NCBI RefSeq assembly: GCF_002811985.1
Contig: NZ_NPDU01000007.1
Location: 1-64,000 of the forward strand
Length of the DNA stretch: 64,000 nt
Direction of reading: 5' to 3'
Source: Leptospira adleri
Lineage (GTDB): Bacteria; Spirochaetota; Leptospiria; Leptospirales; Leptospiraceae
The notes beneath the pieces were generated by a model. That model was not told where the DNA came from. It did not search any database and saw nothing but the letters and a program-made list of their open reading frames with translations. Positions 21,220-30,019 of the stretch are shown piece after piece. Positions within the stretch are counted from its first letter, which is position 1; each line of letters starts with the position of its first letter. Position numbers and translations under genes: made by a program.

Positions 21220-21354
21220 CGTATTGGTCTCCGAATTCCGTCCTTTTTGAATCTTGGAACATAGAAAAGAAATCAAAAATTGAAGATCAAGACTAGTAGT
21301 CCGGAGTTCCGACCTGGGTTTGATTTTGGTCGATGGAAAATCCGCGTTTAGGAT

Positions 21355-21371
21355 GGGATTTCCTACATTTT
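21355..21371 (+). repeat. Dispersed palindromic repeat unit
   Basis: GGGATTTCCTACATTTT, a diverged unit of the GTAGGAGTTCCTACATT family also seen at 21534, 29851, 29917, 29968 and 30020. Confidence 0.5.
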
Positions 21372-21533
21372 TTCTTAAAGGAAAACCAGATTCTTTTCAA
21401 AAGATCAGATTTTACAAAATGAAATCTTTTATGTCGATCTTTGGCTTTTCTCTTCCGGTCCGATTCTTTTTTGATTGGAATGCTGAGTAGAATTGCGAAA
21501 AACTATGTCTCCTATATTCATAAAGACTTTTCT

Positions 21534-21555
21534 GAATGTAGGAGTTCCTACATTC
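21534..21555 (+). repeat. Dispersed palindromic repeat unit, best copy
   Basis: Arms GAATGTAGGA and TCCTACATTC are perfectly inverted around a GT centre. This is the longest unit in the window. Confidence 0.65.
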
Positions 21556-21746
21556 CTTTGGAACGGTGGATTTCTCTTCCTCCGGTTCCAAGTTTTAGAA
21601 TCAAGTTTGGCTTCATTCAAAGAATATCGCTTCCGGAGTTCCGACATCCGGCTCTTTCAGTGAAATCCTTGAATTCTAATCTAAAATCGGTTGTCGAAAC
21701 AGCCTATTGCGAAAAATCTGGCATAAGATTATTTGGCGGGAAACCT

Positions 21747-21917
21747 ATGTCTGAAGAAACACAAGAAAAGAAAAACAAAAAGATCAATAAGATGACTGTA
21801 GCCGAGATCAACTCTGCAATCCAAACTTCCAAAGAGAAGATGAACGGAAATTCCAGCAAATACATCCTGCACTTGAATGCAAGACTGGAAGAACTCGCAG
21901 CAAAAGGTAAGAAATAA
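21747..21917 (+). CDS. 56-residue charged protein of unknown function
   Basis: MSEETQEKKNKKINKMT opens a Lys/Glu-rich, wholly hydrophilic protein whose second half (TVAEINSAIQTSKEKM, then KYILHLNARLEELAAKG) looks like one or two amphipathic helices. A GGCGGG lies just before the ATG. The frame is open upstream to 21441, but that part overlaps repeats and has no start signal, so I use 21747. Helical, charged and small: it could bind nucleic acid or another protein, but I recognise no family. Confidence 0.65.
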   Translation: MSEETQEKKNKKINKMTVAEINSAIQTSKEKMNGNSSKYILHLNARLEELAAKGKK

Positions 21918-21931
21918 TTTTATTCCTTTTT

Positions 21932-21975
21932 CCGGTCCGTCGAGGTTCGACGGATTCCGGCTCTGCTCTTTTTTT
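21932..21975 (+). terminator. Probable terminator after the 56-residue gene
   Basis: A perfect CCGTCGA/TCGACGG stem with a GGT loop (21937-21953) lies inside an outer CCGG/CCGG pair. A run of seven T follows at 21969-21975. The T tract is somewhat distant from the stem. Confidence 0.5.
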
Positions 21976-21999
21976 CTACCTTTCTAAATCTCTCGATCC

Positions 22000-23937
22000 T
22001 TGCTCCAATTCATCGACATAAAACACCAATACGCTTCCTCGGTTCTTTTCGAGGGATTCTCTTGGCATATCAAGCCGGGAGCGCGCGTATGTCTTGTCGG
22101 TCCGAACGGTTCCGGTAAATCCACGCTCTTTCGAATCGCAGAAGGGAAATTCGTTCCCGACGATGGGACCGTTTCCAAATCTAAGAATACAGAAATTTCG
22201 GTATTCCAGCAGCTTCCCGATTTCGATCCGGAAGCATCCGTGATCGATACTGCATTAGGAAAACATAAACACTATCGGGAATATTCCGAACGTCTCAAAG
22301 AGATCAATCATAAGTTCGAGATCATTTCTCATGATTCTCCCGAGTTTGCTTCTCTCTTGGACGAGCAGAGTTCTCTGGAGGAATACGCATTTACATACGG
22401 AGTTCACGAGTTGGAATCGAAAGCGCGCAAGGTTTTGGGCGGACTCGGTTTCTCGAACGAACAGATGGCGATGAAGGTGAAAGAATTTTCTCCAGGATAT
22501 CAACACCGTCTGGGCCTTTCGATTACTCTTCTCAATCCGGGCAACTTACTCCTGTTAGACGAACCTACCAACCACTTGGACAACGAATCGAAAGAATGGC
22601 TCGCGGATTATCTCAATTCGACCGGACAATCTTTTGTCTTGGTGACTCACGATCCTGAATTCTTAAATTCCACTTGCGATACGATTGCGGAACTTTCTCC
22701 TTCCGGAGTCATCGAGTTCAGGGGAACATTAGAAGAATATTTCGAACACAAGAACGAGCTTCAGGAAAAACTTCAAACTCAGTTTGAAAAAGAGGAAGCC
22801 TATCTCAAAAAAAGAATGGAATGGATCGATCGTTTCCGAGCACAGGCTACAAAAGCGAGACAGGTTCAATCCGCGCTTAAAAAACTCGAAAAACGGGATC
22901 GTGTCGAAGCCCCTCAGGAATCTTTTTGGAATTCCAAATCCGACTACAAATTCAATTTTATTTCCTCCGGAAGAATCACCGCAAGAATCGAAGACGGAGC
23001 GTTTTCGTATTCCGGAAAACCTCCTTATATTTTCAGCGGAGCCAATCTTGAAATATCCGCGGGGGATAAGATTGCGGTCGTCGGACCGAACGGAGCGGGA
23101 AAGTCAACGTTCTTGCGATGTCTATTAGAAATTCATAAATTAACTTCCGGTAAAATCTATTACGGACCGAAAACGAAGATCGGATATTTCTCTCAAAATC
23201 ATCACGAAGAATTGGATTCTTCCAAAAATCTTCTTCAAACCGTAATGGGAACTTATCCTGATCTTTCCGAACAACAAGCCCGCAGTTTACTCGGATACTT
23301 TTCTTTTTCGGAAGACAGCGTTTATAAACAAACAGGTCTTCTTTCCGGAGGAGAACAGAGTCGACTTCGTCTGGCGCTTCTCGTGCGACATCCCGCGAAC
23401 TCGATCTTCTTGGACGAGCCGACCAATCACTTGGATTTGGTGGTCCGGGACAATCTCAGAAGAGCGCTTATGGCTTACGAGGGATCGCTTCTGATAATCT
23501 CTCACGATCCCGAATTCTTAAAGGATCTCTGCAATCGAACCATCTCCGTGGATAAGGGTCAGGTTCGCGATTTCAATTGCACTTTCTCGGATTATCTGAA
23601 ATACAATCTGAAGGAAACCGCCGCCTCCAATTCTCAGAACGGAAATTCTTCCCTCAAAAAAGAAGAGCCTTCCCAAACTCGTTCTAAGAAGAATGCGGAT
23701 AAGAATCGTGTCAAAAAAATTCAAAAAGATCTGGAACAGATCGAAGCAAAAATAGAACTTTTAGAAAAATCCAAAAAAAATTTGGAAGAAGTTTTGGCGG
23801 ATCCCGGCTTTTTTAAGAATCGAAGTTATCAGTTGGAATTGGATAACTTGAACGAAACAAAAAATGAGATCTCACGCTTGACCCAAGACTGGGAATCTCT
23901 TCAATTAGAGTTGGAAGAACTTTCCGGATCGGTCTAA
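22000..23937 (+). CDS. ABC-F family ATPase, Uup-like
   Basis: 645 residues, two ABC domains in one chain without membrane helices. Walker A motifs are GPNGSGKST (34-42) and GPNGAGKST (about 363-371), and both Walker B regions read DEPTNHLD. The second signature is LSGGEQ, while the first is the degenerate FSPGYQ. A charged linker (about 245-305) corresponds to the P-site tRNA interaction motif, and a C-terminal coiled coil (about 570-640) is as in Uup. ABC-F proteins act on ribosomes to relieve stalling or antibiotic binding. Start is TTG with a weak ribosome site. Confidence 0.88.
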   Translation: MLQFIDIKHQYASSVLFEGFSWHIKPGARVCLVGPNGSGKSTLFRIAEGKFVPDDGTVSKSKNTEISVFQQLPDFDPEASVIDTALGKHKHYREYSERLKEINHKFEIISHDSPEFASLLDEQSSLEEYAFTYGVHELESKARKVLGGLGFSNEQMAMKVKEFSPGYQHRLGLSITLLNPGNLLLLDEPTNHLDNESKEWLADYLNSTGQSFVLVTHDPEFLNSTCDTIAELSPSGVIEFRGTLEEYFEHKNELQEKLQTQFEKEEAYLKKRMEWIDRFRAQATKARQVQSALKKLEKRDRVEAPQESFWNSKSDYKFNFISSGRITARIEDGAFSYSGKPPYIFSGANLEISAGDKIAVVGPNGAGKSTFLRCLLEIHKLTSGKIYYGPKTKIGYFSQNHHEELDSSKNLLQTVMGTYPDLSEQQARSLLGYFSFSEDSVYKQTGLLSGGEQSRLRLALLVRHPANSIFLDEPTNHLDLVVRDNLRRALMAYEGSLLIISHDPEFLKDLCNRTISVDKGQVRDFNCTFSDYLKYNLKETAASNSQNGNSSLKKEEPSQTRSKKNADKNRVKKIQKDLEQIEAKIELLEKSKKNLEEVLADPGFFKNRSYQLELDNLNETKNEISRLTQDWESLQLELEELSGSV

Positions 23938-24031
23938 TGAAAAACTTACAATTCATTTAGTAAGAAAGGATTTTGGAAAATCATTCATTATCGATTCTAT
24001 TCTATTTTTATACGTTAAGGAACCATTTCAA

Positions 24032-24367
24032 ATGACACCGAAAGAATTAAAATCAAGATTGGATCTCAGAAAAGAAGGGAAAGATTCTTTTTATCTTCTC
24101 GACGTAAGAAATCCGAACGAGGTGGAAATCAGCACGATTGAAGGAACCGATCTTTTGATTCCGGTGGGAGAACTTGCCGGCCGTCTTTCCGAAATCAAAC
24201 CTTGGAAAGAATCGGATAAAGAAGTGATCGTATATTGTCGTTCCGGCGGACGCTCCGCGATGGCCTGCGGAATTCTAAAACAATCCGGGTTTGCAAAGGT
24301 GCATAACGTGGAAGGCGGAATTCTTCTTTATTCGGACGAGGTCGATTCCTCCCTCGCGAAATATTAA
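24032..24367 (+). CDS. Single-domain rhodanese
   Basis: 111 residues, one rhodanese domain. LLDVRNPNEVEIS near residue 22 and the active-site loop CRSGGR (C69) are intact, so the persulfide-forming Cys is present. Cytoplasmic sulfur-carrier or sulfurtransferase role. It follows the ABC-F gene by 94 bp and is closed by a terminator at 24388. Confidence 0.9.
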   Translation: MTPKELKSRLDLRKEGKDSFYLLDVRNPNEVEISTIEGTDLLIPVGELAGRLSEIKPWKESDKEVIVYCRSGGRSAMACGILKQSGFAKVHNVEGGILLYSDEVDSSLAKY

Positions 24368-24387
24368 AGACCGGTTTTATTTTGAAC

Positions 24388-24418
24388 GAGCCGTTGGAAC
24401 TGCGATTCGGCTCTTTTT
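24388..24418 (+). terminator. Terminator after rhodanese gene
   Basis: GAGCCG and CGGCTC form a 6-bp stem with a 14-nt loop, followed directly by TTTTT. Confidence 0.6.
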
Positions 24419-24907
24419 CGTATTCTGGAACTACTCGAAAAAAGTTTAGGGAAATGTTTTTTCAACTTTTAAAAAGGATTCGGATCCTTTTTTCCCGAAG
24501 ATTCGGAATGGACGTTTCGGATAAAGTCAGGCGCAGATCTTTTTTCGCGGCGTTCTTTTTCTTTAATCCATGCTTTCGTTTTGAATATTTTCATTCGCTC
24601 CAAAAACATTTTGATCCGTAACTTTAGATTGAGAACTGATGAAGTCCGTCGGAGATTCGAAGTTTTCTAAAAAAATTCACTTTCATTGCAACGCGGAAGC
24701 GATTGACGCGGAGTCAATAAATTGGACTCCGGATGGATTTCTTTTCGAAGTGGAATTTACAATTTATTGACTGGAGCGGAAAGCGCGGTCCTGCATTTCC
24801 GCACCAGTCCTTTAAAAGCGAAACGTCTCCAGGATACGCCCAAACGATTTTTCCGATACGACGTTATTTGTATTTGAAACGGAACCGCTTGCGGAAAAGA
24901 ATTTCGA
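24419..24907. other. Gene-free stretch with a 13-bp inverted repeat
   Basis: About 490 bases without a credible gene. Short ORFs here are low-complexity Phe/Arg-rich and lack start signals. A perfect 13-bp inverted repeat, AGTCAATAAATTG (24712-24724) and CAATTTATTGACT (24760-24772), spans a 35-bp spacer. The spacing is large for a terminator; it may be a pair of operator half-sites or a trace of an old insertion. Confidence 0.4.
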
Positions 24908-25522
24908 TCATTCTCCGAGAAGAATTTTTCGGAAGTAGAGAAAACCTTCCGCCAAAGGATCGTCTTTTCCGCCGCGTCTTCTCTTGAGCATATTCGTAAG
25001 ATCTAATACCATCAGGCCGTACATCCAAGCCCACATCATTCTTGCAAGAGCCGGATATTCTTCCTTGGAAAGTTTAAATTCGTGACTGACACAACCGTTT
25101 CGAATCGTTTCCAAGAATACTCGATAACTGGTCGGCAAACTCGGAAACGCTTTCCTGTGCATGTGCCCGTGAACCGTGTTGAACATCACTTTGTGAAGTT
25201 CCTTGTTGTTTAAAGAAAAATCCCAATAGGCCCTCGCGATTCCGGCGAGTTTTTCGAACGAATTCTTTCCGTTTCTTTGAGCGTTTCTTAGAAGCTGAGT
25301 CAGCTCGGTCTCGCCTTTGGCGATCAGAACTTGGATGATTTCTTCCTGGCTTTTAAAATGTGAATAAGGGCTCGCAACGCTGCAGTCCAATTTTTCGGCG
25401 ATCTTTCTCATCGAAAGACCGTCGATTCCTTCCTCCAAAAGAATTTCCATCGCCACTTGGACGATGTTTTCTCGGTTGAGGCTGTTTCTAGATCTTCTCT
25501 TGTGTCGAACTGCAGTTGTCAT
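24908..25522 (-). CDS. TetR/AcrR regulator of the desaturase operon
   Basis: 204 residues from ATG at 25522, which lies 17 bp behind the desaturase stop; the frame is open further upstream into that gene. The HTH is at about residues 14-60 (RENIVQVAMEILLEEGIDG, LSMRKIAEKLDCSVASPYSHF). The C-terminal part has the WHG-type pattern of the TetR_C_13 group (AYWDFSLNNKELHKVMF, WAWMYGLMVLDL). It is translated after the desaturase gene on one transcript, so it probably represses that transcript through the palindromes at 26352-26371 and senses an acyl-CoA or fatty acid. Confidence 0.85.
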   Translation of the reverse strand: MTTAVRHKRRSRNSLNRENIVQVAMEILLEEGIDGLSMRKIAEKLDCSVASPYSHFKSQEEIIQVLIAKGETELTQLLRNAQRNGKNSFEKLAGIARAYWDFSLNNKELHKVMFNTVHGHMHRKAFPSLPTSYRVFLETIRNGCVSHEFKLSKEEYPALARMMWAWMYGLMVLDLTNMLKRRRGGKDDPLAEGFLYFRKILLGE

Positions 25523-25539
25523 TTTGGTTCTTAACTCTA

Positions 25540-26325
25540 TCAAGCCGCTTTGGAAACCGGAACCCTTCCCTGAGTCGTCCAAACGTCCCGTTTAATATTT
25601 ATGATCCCAACTTTATGCAACCCCTTCATGATCTGAAAGCAAAAATCGACTTCCCACCATTTATATGCGAAGTTTGGAGAGGTTGGATGCCCGTGGTGGT
25701 TGTTCTGATACAATTCCCCCATCGTAAGAATGTCGATCGGAAGCATATTCTTAGACTCGTCTTGGGTTTTAAAATGATTCTTATATCCGTATTTATGTCC
25801 TCCCCAGTTTACGATCGCGCCGTGAATCGGACCCATGAGCCAATGGATCGGAAGAAGAAGATACCAACCCCATTGTCCTTCCGGAACAAAGGCCATATAG
25901 TAGAATGCGTAGAGAGAACCGAATCCGATCCGAAACCACCAGTTCTGACCGAGCATATCGATCGATTTCCAACGGGGAATAGAATCCCGAGTGAATTCCG
26001 GTTTAGGAGAGACTCGATCATAAGCAAAATCGTCGTAGATATGTTTTGTTTTGATCATCATCTCGAACGGATTTTTAGAATGATGAGGAGAATGCGGATC
26101 TTCTTCCGTATCGCTGTAAGAATGGTGCATTCGATGCAGAACGGCGTATCCGTATGGATTTAGATAAGAAGGACCTTGGAGAATCATGGTCAATAGATGA
26201 AAAACCTTTTCCCAAAAAGAATTCATCGTAAACATCGCGTGGGCCGCGTATCGATGCAGGAAGAAGGTTTGGACAAAAACCGAGCCGAACCAATGTGCAA
26301 AAAATAAAATTAAAATGGGGACCAT
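25540..26325 (-). CDS. Acyl-CoA / fatty acid desaturase
   Basis: 261 residues. It carries the three histidine boxes of membrane di-iron desaturases: HRYAAH (about 24-29), HRMHH (about 64-68) and NNHHGHPTSPNF (about 214-225). Hydrophobic segments sit between them, and QGPSYLNPYGYAVLHRMHH is in the usual spacing. It inserts a double bond, probably delta-9, into a fatty acyl chain at the membrane. It is shorter than eukaryotic-type enzymes but all boxes are intact. Start has AAGGAGG six bases upstream. First gene of an operon with the TetR regulator. Confidence 0.92.
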   Translation of the reverse strand: MVPILILFFAHWFGSVFVQTFFLHRYAAHAMFTMNSFWEKVFHLLTMILQGPSYLNPYGYAVLHRMHHSYSDTEEDPHSPHHSKNPFEMMIKTKHIYDDFAYDRVSPKPEFTRDSIPRWKSIDMLGQNWWFRIGFGSLYAFYYMAFVPEGQWGWYLLLPIHWLMGPIHGAIVNWGGHKYGYKNHFKTQDESKNMLPIDILTMGELYQNNHHGHPTSPNFAYKWWEVDFCFQIMKGLHKVGIINIKRDVWTTQGRVPVSKAA

Positions 26326-26351
26326 GATGGGCCTCCTTGTTTTTTCTCTTC

Positions 26352-26371
26352 AATGAACGGTGTTCATTATT
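26352..26371. promoter_or_regulatory. Candidate TetR operator upstream of desaturase
   Basis: AATGAAC-GGT-GTTCATT is a perfect 7-bp inverted repeat (26352-26368), and its right half extends to GTTCATTATT. On the minus strand a TTGACA (26371-26376) lies directly upstream, so the palindrome would sit between -35 and start. A further GAACATTG half-like element lies at 26383-26390. The half-site GTTCATTATT recurs upstream of the lipase gene (55611-55620). Confidence 0.55.
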
Positions 26372-26529
26372 GTCAAAATAAGCGAACATTGTTAATTATG
26401 TAAAGAGAAAAATGAAAAGAATTCCTACTTTCCAAAAATGGGTTTTTTTGAGGAGTTGGATGAAAAAGATTAAATGGGTAAAATTCACCTGATTTCGGGG
26501 GCTTTTTCTATTTTTTAGGTGGCGGCGTC

Positions 26530-27525
26530 GTGGTAGCAAAGAAAGCAACTCAAAAGAAATCAGTAGGAACTCCTTCCTCTAAATCCGGAAAAAAAGGTGT
26601 TTCTGCTTCAAAGTCAGGAAAGACTTCTTCTCGTTCTAAACTCAATGATACGGTCCCTGAACTCAGCGGCTCGCTCTCTACGGATCGCTCGCCCGGTCGC
26701 GTAGGAAAACTCAATGAAACGCTCCCTGAACTCAGCGGCTCGCTCTCTATGGATCGCTCGCCCGGTCGCGTTTCAGGTCGGAACTCCGGATCTGTTTCTA
26801 AATCCAGGGGAACTTCCGGGTCGAATGGAAAGAAGAATTCTCCAATAGGGACCCGGAACACCGATTCTACGGTTTTTCCAAAGGGAAAACACTTTCCTGC
26901 GCCTTGGAATCTGAAAGGGGAAGGTTTCCTTTTTCCTCTTTGGGCAAAGAAAGACTACAACCGCGAAATGGGATTTTTCTCAGGAGAAGATTCCAAACAA
27001 TATACGGGCGGATTGGGTTCCTTGATGCTTGTAAACTATGAAACGAGCGATGTAGGACCTTATTACGAACTTCTTTATATTCCGGGTAATTTCACTTACA
27101 AGGATGAATCTTATAAAAGGATCACGAGAATTTTTGTTTCGAGTCAAAAGTCGGTGGAAGAGGGAATTCTTAACTGGGCGATCCCCAAAGAAAAAGCTGA
27201 TTTTACTTGGATCAGAGAAGAGAATCTCACGAAAATTTCCGCGTTCCGAAACGGAAAGGAATTTTTTCGTGTGACGATCGCAACCAAAGGATTCTCCTTT
27301 CCGGTTTCCACGAAAATTCTTCCTTATACACTTTTACAAAAAGCGACGGAAGGTTATCTGAGCACTCAGTTTGTCGGGAAAGGCAAAGGAAGAATCGCTA
27401 CGATCCGTGAAATCTGGAGCGACGAGGCCGTTTTCCCCGACGCGCTCAAAGGTGGGATCTTTAAAACCGGAATTCATTCCGATCCTTTCGAATTGATCTT
27501 TCCGGTTGCGGATGTGATCGACTAA
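26530..27525 (+). CDS. Acetoacetate-decarboxylase-like protein with repetitive basic N-terminus
   Basis: 331 residues from GTG. Residues 1-115 are low-complexity Ser/Lys/Gly/Arg and contain a tandem 23-residue repeat (KLNDTVPELSGSLS..., residues 37-59 and 60-82). Residues 120-331 resemble the acetoacetate decarboxylase-like fold: FPAPWNLKGEGFLFPLW, GGLGSLMLVNYETSDVGPYY, YIPGNFTY, ITRIFVSS, and ILNWAIPKEKADF, where the Lys could match the Schiff-base lysine. The catalytic activity is uncertain. It lies 155 bp before a thiolase gene, which would suit ketone-body chemistry, but the basic tail is unlike a soluble enzyme. Confidence 0.65.
   Translation: MVAKKATQKKSVGTPSSKSGKKGVSASKSGKTSSRSKLNDTVPELSGSLSTDRSPGRVGKLNETLPELSGSLSMDRSPGRVSGRNSGSVSKSRGTSGSNGKKNSPIGTRNTDSTVFPKGKHFPAPWNLKGEGFLFPLWAKKDYNREMGFFSGEDSKQYTGGLGSLMLVNYETSDVGPYYELLYIPGNFTYKDESYKRITRIFVSSQKSVEEGILNWAIPKEKADFTWIREENLTKISAFRNGKEFFRVTIATKGFSFPVSTKILPYTLLQKATEGYLSTQFVGKGKGRIATIREIWSDEAVFPDALKGGIFKTGIHSDPFELIFPVADVID
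26638..26770 (+). repeat. Two-copy in-frame tandem repeat, period 69 bp
   Basis: Copies begin at 26638 and 26707 and differ at only a few bases. The 3' half of each (CTCGCTCT, then GGATCGCTCGCCCGGTCGCG) is richer in GC than its surroundings. It encodes 23 residues twice in the N-terminal tail of the decarboxylase-like protein. Confidence 0.85.
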
Positions 27526-27679
27526 AAAACGATTGTGAGAATTGAGGAATGCGGCGGTTCGATTCCGTTACGGCGACCGAAGATTCCGGTTTGGAAGCGG
27601 ATTTACGGCGGTATCGGTTTTATTAAAACAAAATTTAAAACATTCAATCTTTAGAATATTAGAGTTATTAGGAGTAATC

Positions 27680-28861
27680 ATGGAAGAAGCAGTCATCCTG
27701 GACGGAATCAGAACCCCGTTCGGTAATTTTGGAGGAACTCTCAAGGACCTCAGTGCGGTGGATTTGGGCGTTTTGGCTTCGAAGGCAATTCTTGAAAAAA
27801 CGGGAGTTTCTCCGGACGCGATCGGAGAATCCATTTTCGGAAACGTAATTCCGACCGGCAAAGAAGCGATTTATCTCGCGCGTCATATCGGTTTGAAAAC
27901 GGGGCTCCCTTTAGGAGTTCCGGCTTTGACTTTGAATCGTCTCTGCGGTTCCGGTATGGAAGCGATTATCCAAGCAGCTAAGAAGATTTATCTCGGCGAA
28001 GCGGACGCGGTTCTTGCTGGCGGTGTGGAATCGATGAGCAACGCTCCATACGTTGTGCGAAACGCTCGTTGGGGAGTTCGTTACGGTTCCGCCGAATTCG
28101 AAGATACTCTCGAACAAGGTCTTACCGATCAGTACGTCGGTTTGATCATGGGGCAAACCGCGGAGAATCTTGCGGACCAATATAAGATTTCCAGACAAGA
28201 ACAGGACGAGTGGGCTGCTATCTCTCAAACTCGCGCCGAGAAAGCGACCGCGGAAGGAAGATTGAAGGACGAAATTCTTCCGGTAACGGTTGGAGGTAAA
28301 AAACCGATCACATTAGAAAAAGATGAATTCATCAAAGGTGCGGCGGGCGCCGAGAAACTCGGAAGTTTAAAGGCGGTTTTCCGCGAAGGCGGAACCGTTA
28401 CCGCCGGGAACGCCTCCGGCTTAAACGACGGCGGCGCGGCTACGATCGTAACTTCCGCTTCTTATGCGCAAAAGATCGGCAAAAAACCGCTCGCGATCAT
28501 CCGAGGATACGGCCACGCCGGTTGCGATCCTGCGAAGATGGGAATCGGTCCCGCACTCGCGATTCCTGCCGCTCTGAAAAGAGCCGGTCTCAAACTTTCC
28601 GATATGAGTCTTGTAGAAGTGAACGAAGCCTTTGCCGCACAGTATCTCGCGGTTCAAAAAGAACTCGGCCTCGATCCTTCCATTACGAACGTAAACGGAG
28701 GAGCCGTTGCAATCGGACATCCGCTCGGAGCATCGGGTGCAAGAGTTACGATCACACTTGCTTACGAACTCAGAAGAAGAAAGGCGAAATACGGAGTCGC
28801 TTCTCTTTGTATCGGAGGCGGTCAGGGAATTGCTCTCGTTCTGGAAAATCCGGAAGCGTAA
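27680..28861 (+). CDS. Acetyl-CoA C-acetyltransferase (thiolase)
   Basis: 393 residues from ATG at 27680, with GGAG just upstream; the open frame before it has no thiolase content. Active-site residues are in place: C89 in [10 protein letters not shown] (acyl carrier), H347 in [16 protein letters not shown] and C377 in SLCIGGGQG. The enzyme condenses or cleaves beta-ketoacyl-CoA, in beta-oxidation or acetoacetyl-CoA synthesis. Cytoplasmic. A strong terminator at 28912 closes the unit. Confidence 0.94.
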   Translation: MEEAVILDGIRTPFGNFGGTLKDLSAVDLGVLASKAILEKTGVSPDAIGESIFGNVIPTGKEAIYLARHIGLKTGLPLGVPALTLNRLCGSGMEAIIQAAKKIYLGEADAVLAGGVESMSNAPYVVRNARWGVRYGSAEFEDTLEQGLTDQYVGLIMGQTAENLADQYKISRQEQDEWAAISQTRAEKATAEGRLKDEILPVTVGGKKPITLEKDEFIKGAAGAEKLGSLKAVFREGGTVTAGNASGLNDGGAATIVTSASYAQKIGKKPLAIIRGYGHAGCDPAKMGIGPALAIPAALKRAGLKLSDMSLVEVNEAFAAQYLAVQKELGLDPSITNVNGGAVAIGHPLGASGARVTITLAYELRRRKAKYGVASLCIGGGQGIALVLENPEA

Positions 28862-28911
28862 TCAAACGCAAAACGTAACGTCAACGGAGAATTCTTTTTT
28901 CCTTTGTAAGT

Positions 28912-28945
28912 GAAAAAGCCCGGTGTCCCCGGGCTTTTTCTTTTT
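28912..28945 (+). terminator. Strong terminator after thiolase
   Basis: A perfect 12-bp stem, GAAAAAGCCCGG / CCGGGCTTTTTC with a TGTCC loop (28912-28940), followed by TTTTT. The A-rich upstream arm means it could also act on the opposite strand. Confidence 0.9.
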
Positions 28946-29073
28946 ATCGATTCTTCGCCGATTAGAGGAAGATATATTAGAATACTTTGATTTTTGAAAT
29001 CGGATTTTTTAAAAAGAAGTAGTCCCAAAGCAATTCCTTGGGTTCTTTGGGCGAAAGATGTGTAGGTGAGTTT

Positions 29074-29793
29074 ATGGCAAAAGCAAAGAAGAGTATCGTA
29101 AAGAAAAAGGCGCAAGTGATCGAAGATTCTTCCCCTAAAGCAGAGGAAGGCACGATCTATGACGCGGAAAGAATGGTCGTTTATAGCGACGCGGTTTTTG
29201 CGATTGCTTTGACGTTGATGGCCTTGGAAATTAAAATTCCTCATCTTCATGATCTCGGATCCGGAAGTCTGCTTCAGGCGTTGCTCGCAAAATGGCCGGA
29301 TTATCTGAGTTTTGTGATCAGCTTTTTGATCATCTCCGTAGTTTGGACCAATCACCATACGATCTTTAAATACGTTAAAAAGACGGATCACACTTTGATC
29401 ATGCTTAACAGTCTTTTGATGCTCAATATTTCCTTCATTCCTTTTTGTTCCGCTCTTTTGGGGGAATACTCGGCGCAAGGCGGGGAGAACGCGACCCTTG
29501 CTTCTTTTATCTACGGGGCTTGGATCACTCTCGGGGGAATTCCCTTCAATTTAGTTTGGAGATACGGAGTCGGAAATCCAAGCCTTCGAGATCCAAATGC
29601 GGATCTCGAAGAGATCAAAGCCATCAGCGGTCATTACATCAAAGGTCCGATTTTTTATTCGATCGTAACCGCTTTAACTTTTATTAACGTTTGGTTGAGT
29701 TTGGCAGGTTTTCTATTCTTGATTCTTTTCTTTTTTATTCCCGCGACTTGGGTTCTTAAACTCAAGGGAAAGAAGATCGTTTCCAAAGATTGA
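29074..29793 (+). CDS. TMEM175/DUF1211-type potassium channel protein
   Basis: 239 residues from ATG at 29074. A basic N-terminal tail (1-35) precedes the family hallmark ERMVVYSDAVFAIALTLMA, equivalent to the R-x3-FSDAVFAI motif of TMEM175 channels. TNHHTIFKYVKKTDHTLI and LNSLLMLNISFIPF follow, as in the family. About six membrane helices, the single-repeat bacterial form that assembles as a tetramer. It would conduct K+ across the inner membrane. Monocistronic. Confidence 0.87.
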   Translation: MAKAKKSIVKKKAQVIEDSSPKAEEGTIYDAERMVVYSDAVFAIALTLMALEIKIPHLHDLGSGSLLQALLAKWPDYLSFVISFLIISVVWTNHHTIFKYVKKTDHTLIMLNSLLMLNISFIPFCSALLGEYSAQGGENATLASFIYGAWITLGGIPFNLVWRYGVGNPSLRDPNADLEEIKAISGHYIKGPIFYSIVTALTFINVWLSLAGFLFLILFFFIPATWVLKLKGKKIVSKD

Positions 29794-29850
29794 GGAAGTC
29801 CTCCGGTGCTTTCCGGGGATTCTGTGATAGTTTAGTTTAGCCTCGTTGAA

Positions 29851-29865
29851 GGAGTTCCTACATTC
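29851..29865 (+). repeat. Dispersed palindromic repeat unit
   Basis: GGAGTTCCTACATTC, first of a group of four in this gap. Confidence 0.55.
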
Positions 29866-29916
29866 TTAGATTTTTAAGGACTTCTGCGGGTTGAATGCCA
29901 GACTGAAATCAACTTT

Positions 29917-29936
29917 GTGGTAGTTCCTACTTTTTT
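29917..29936 (+). repeat. Dispersed palindromic repeat unit
   Basis: A GTGGTAGTTCCTACTTTTTT variant; GTAG/CTAC arms kept and followed by T's. Confidence 0.45.
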
Positions 29937-29967
29937 GATCCAATGAAGTTAAGTCTCATTGAATCCG

Positions 29968-29987
29968 GTAAGAGTTCCTACATTTAC
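29968..29987 (+). repeat. Dispersed palindromic repeat unit
   Basis: GTAAGAGTTCCTACATTTAC, third unit of the group; one mismatch in the left arm. Confidence 0.5.
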
Positions 29988-30019
29988 CGTCAAAGACTTC
30001 TCGGTGAAAACCGGGTCGC

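Larger units (their letters stand above)
21277..21746. other. Gene-free stretch holding dispersed palindromes
   Basis: About 470 bases with no supported gene, although the frame of the next small gene is open through part of it. It contains two units of the GTAGGAGTTCCTAC-type repeat (21355-21371 and 21534-21555) and two weaker relatives (GGAGTTCCGAC near 21302 and GGAGTTCCGACATC near 21635). Confidence 0.5.

Noticed and set aside
24382..24621. 79-codon plus-strand ORF after the rhodanese gene
   Set aside because: It overlaps the rhodanese terminator, is Phe/Arg low-complexity and has no start signal.
27542..27679. 46-codon extension of the thiolase
   Set aside because: The ATG at 27680 has a clear GGAG site and the standard thiolase N-terminus; the extension is unrelated.
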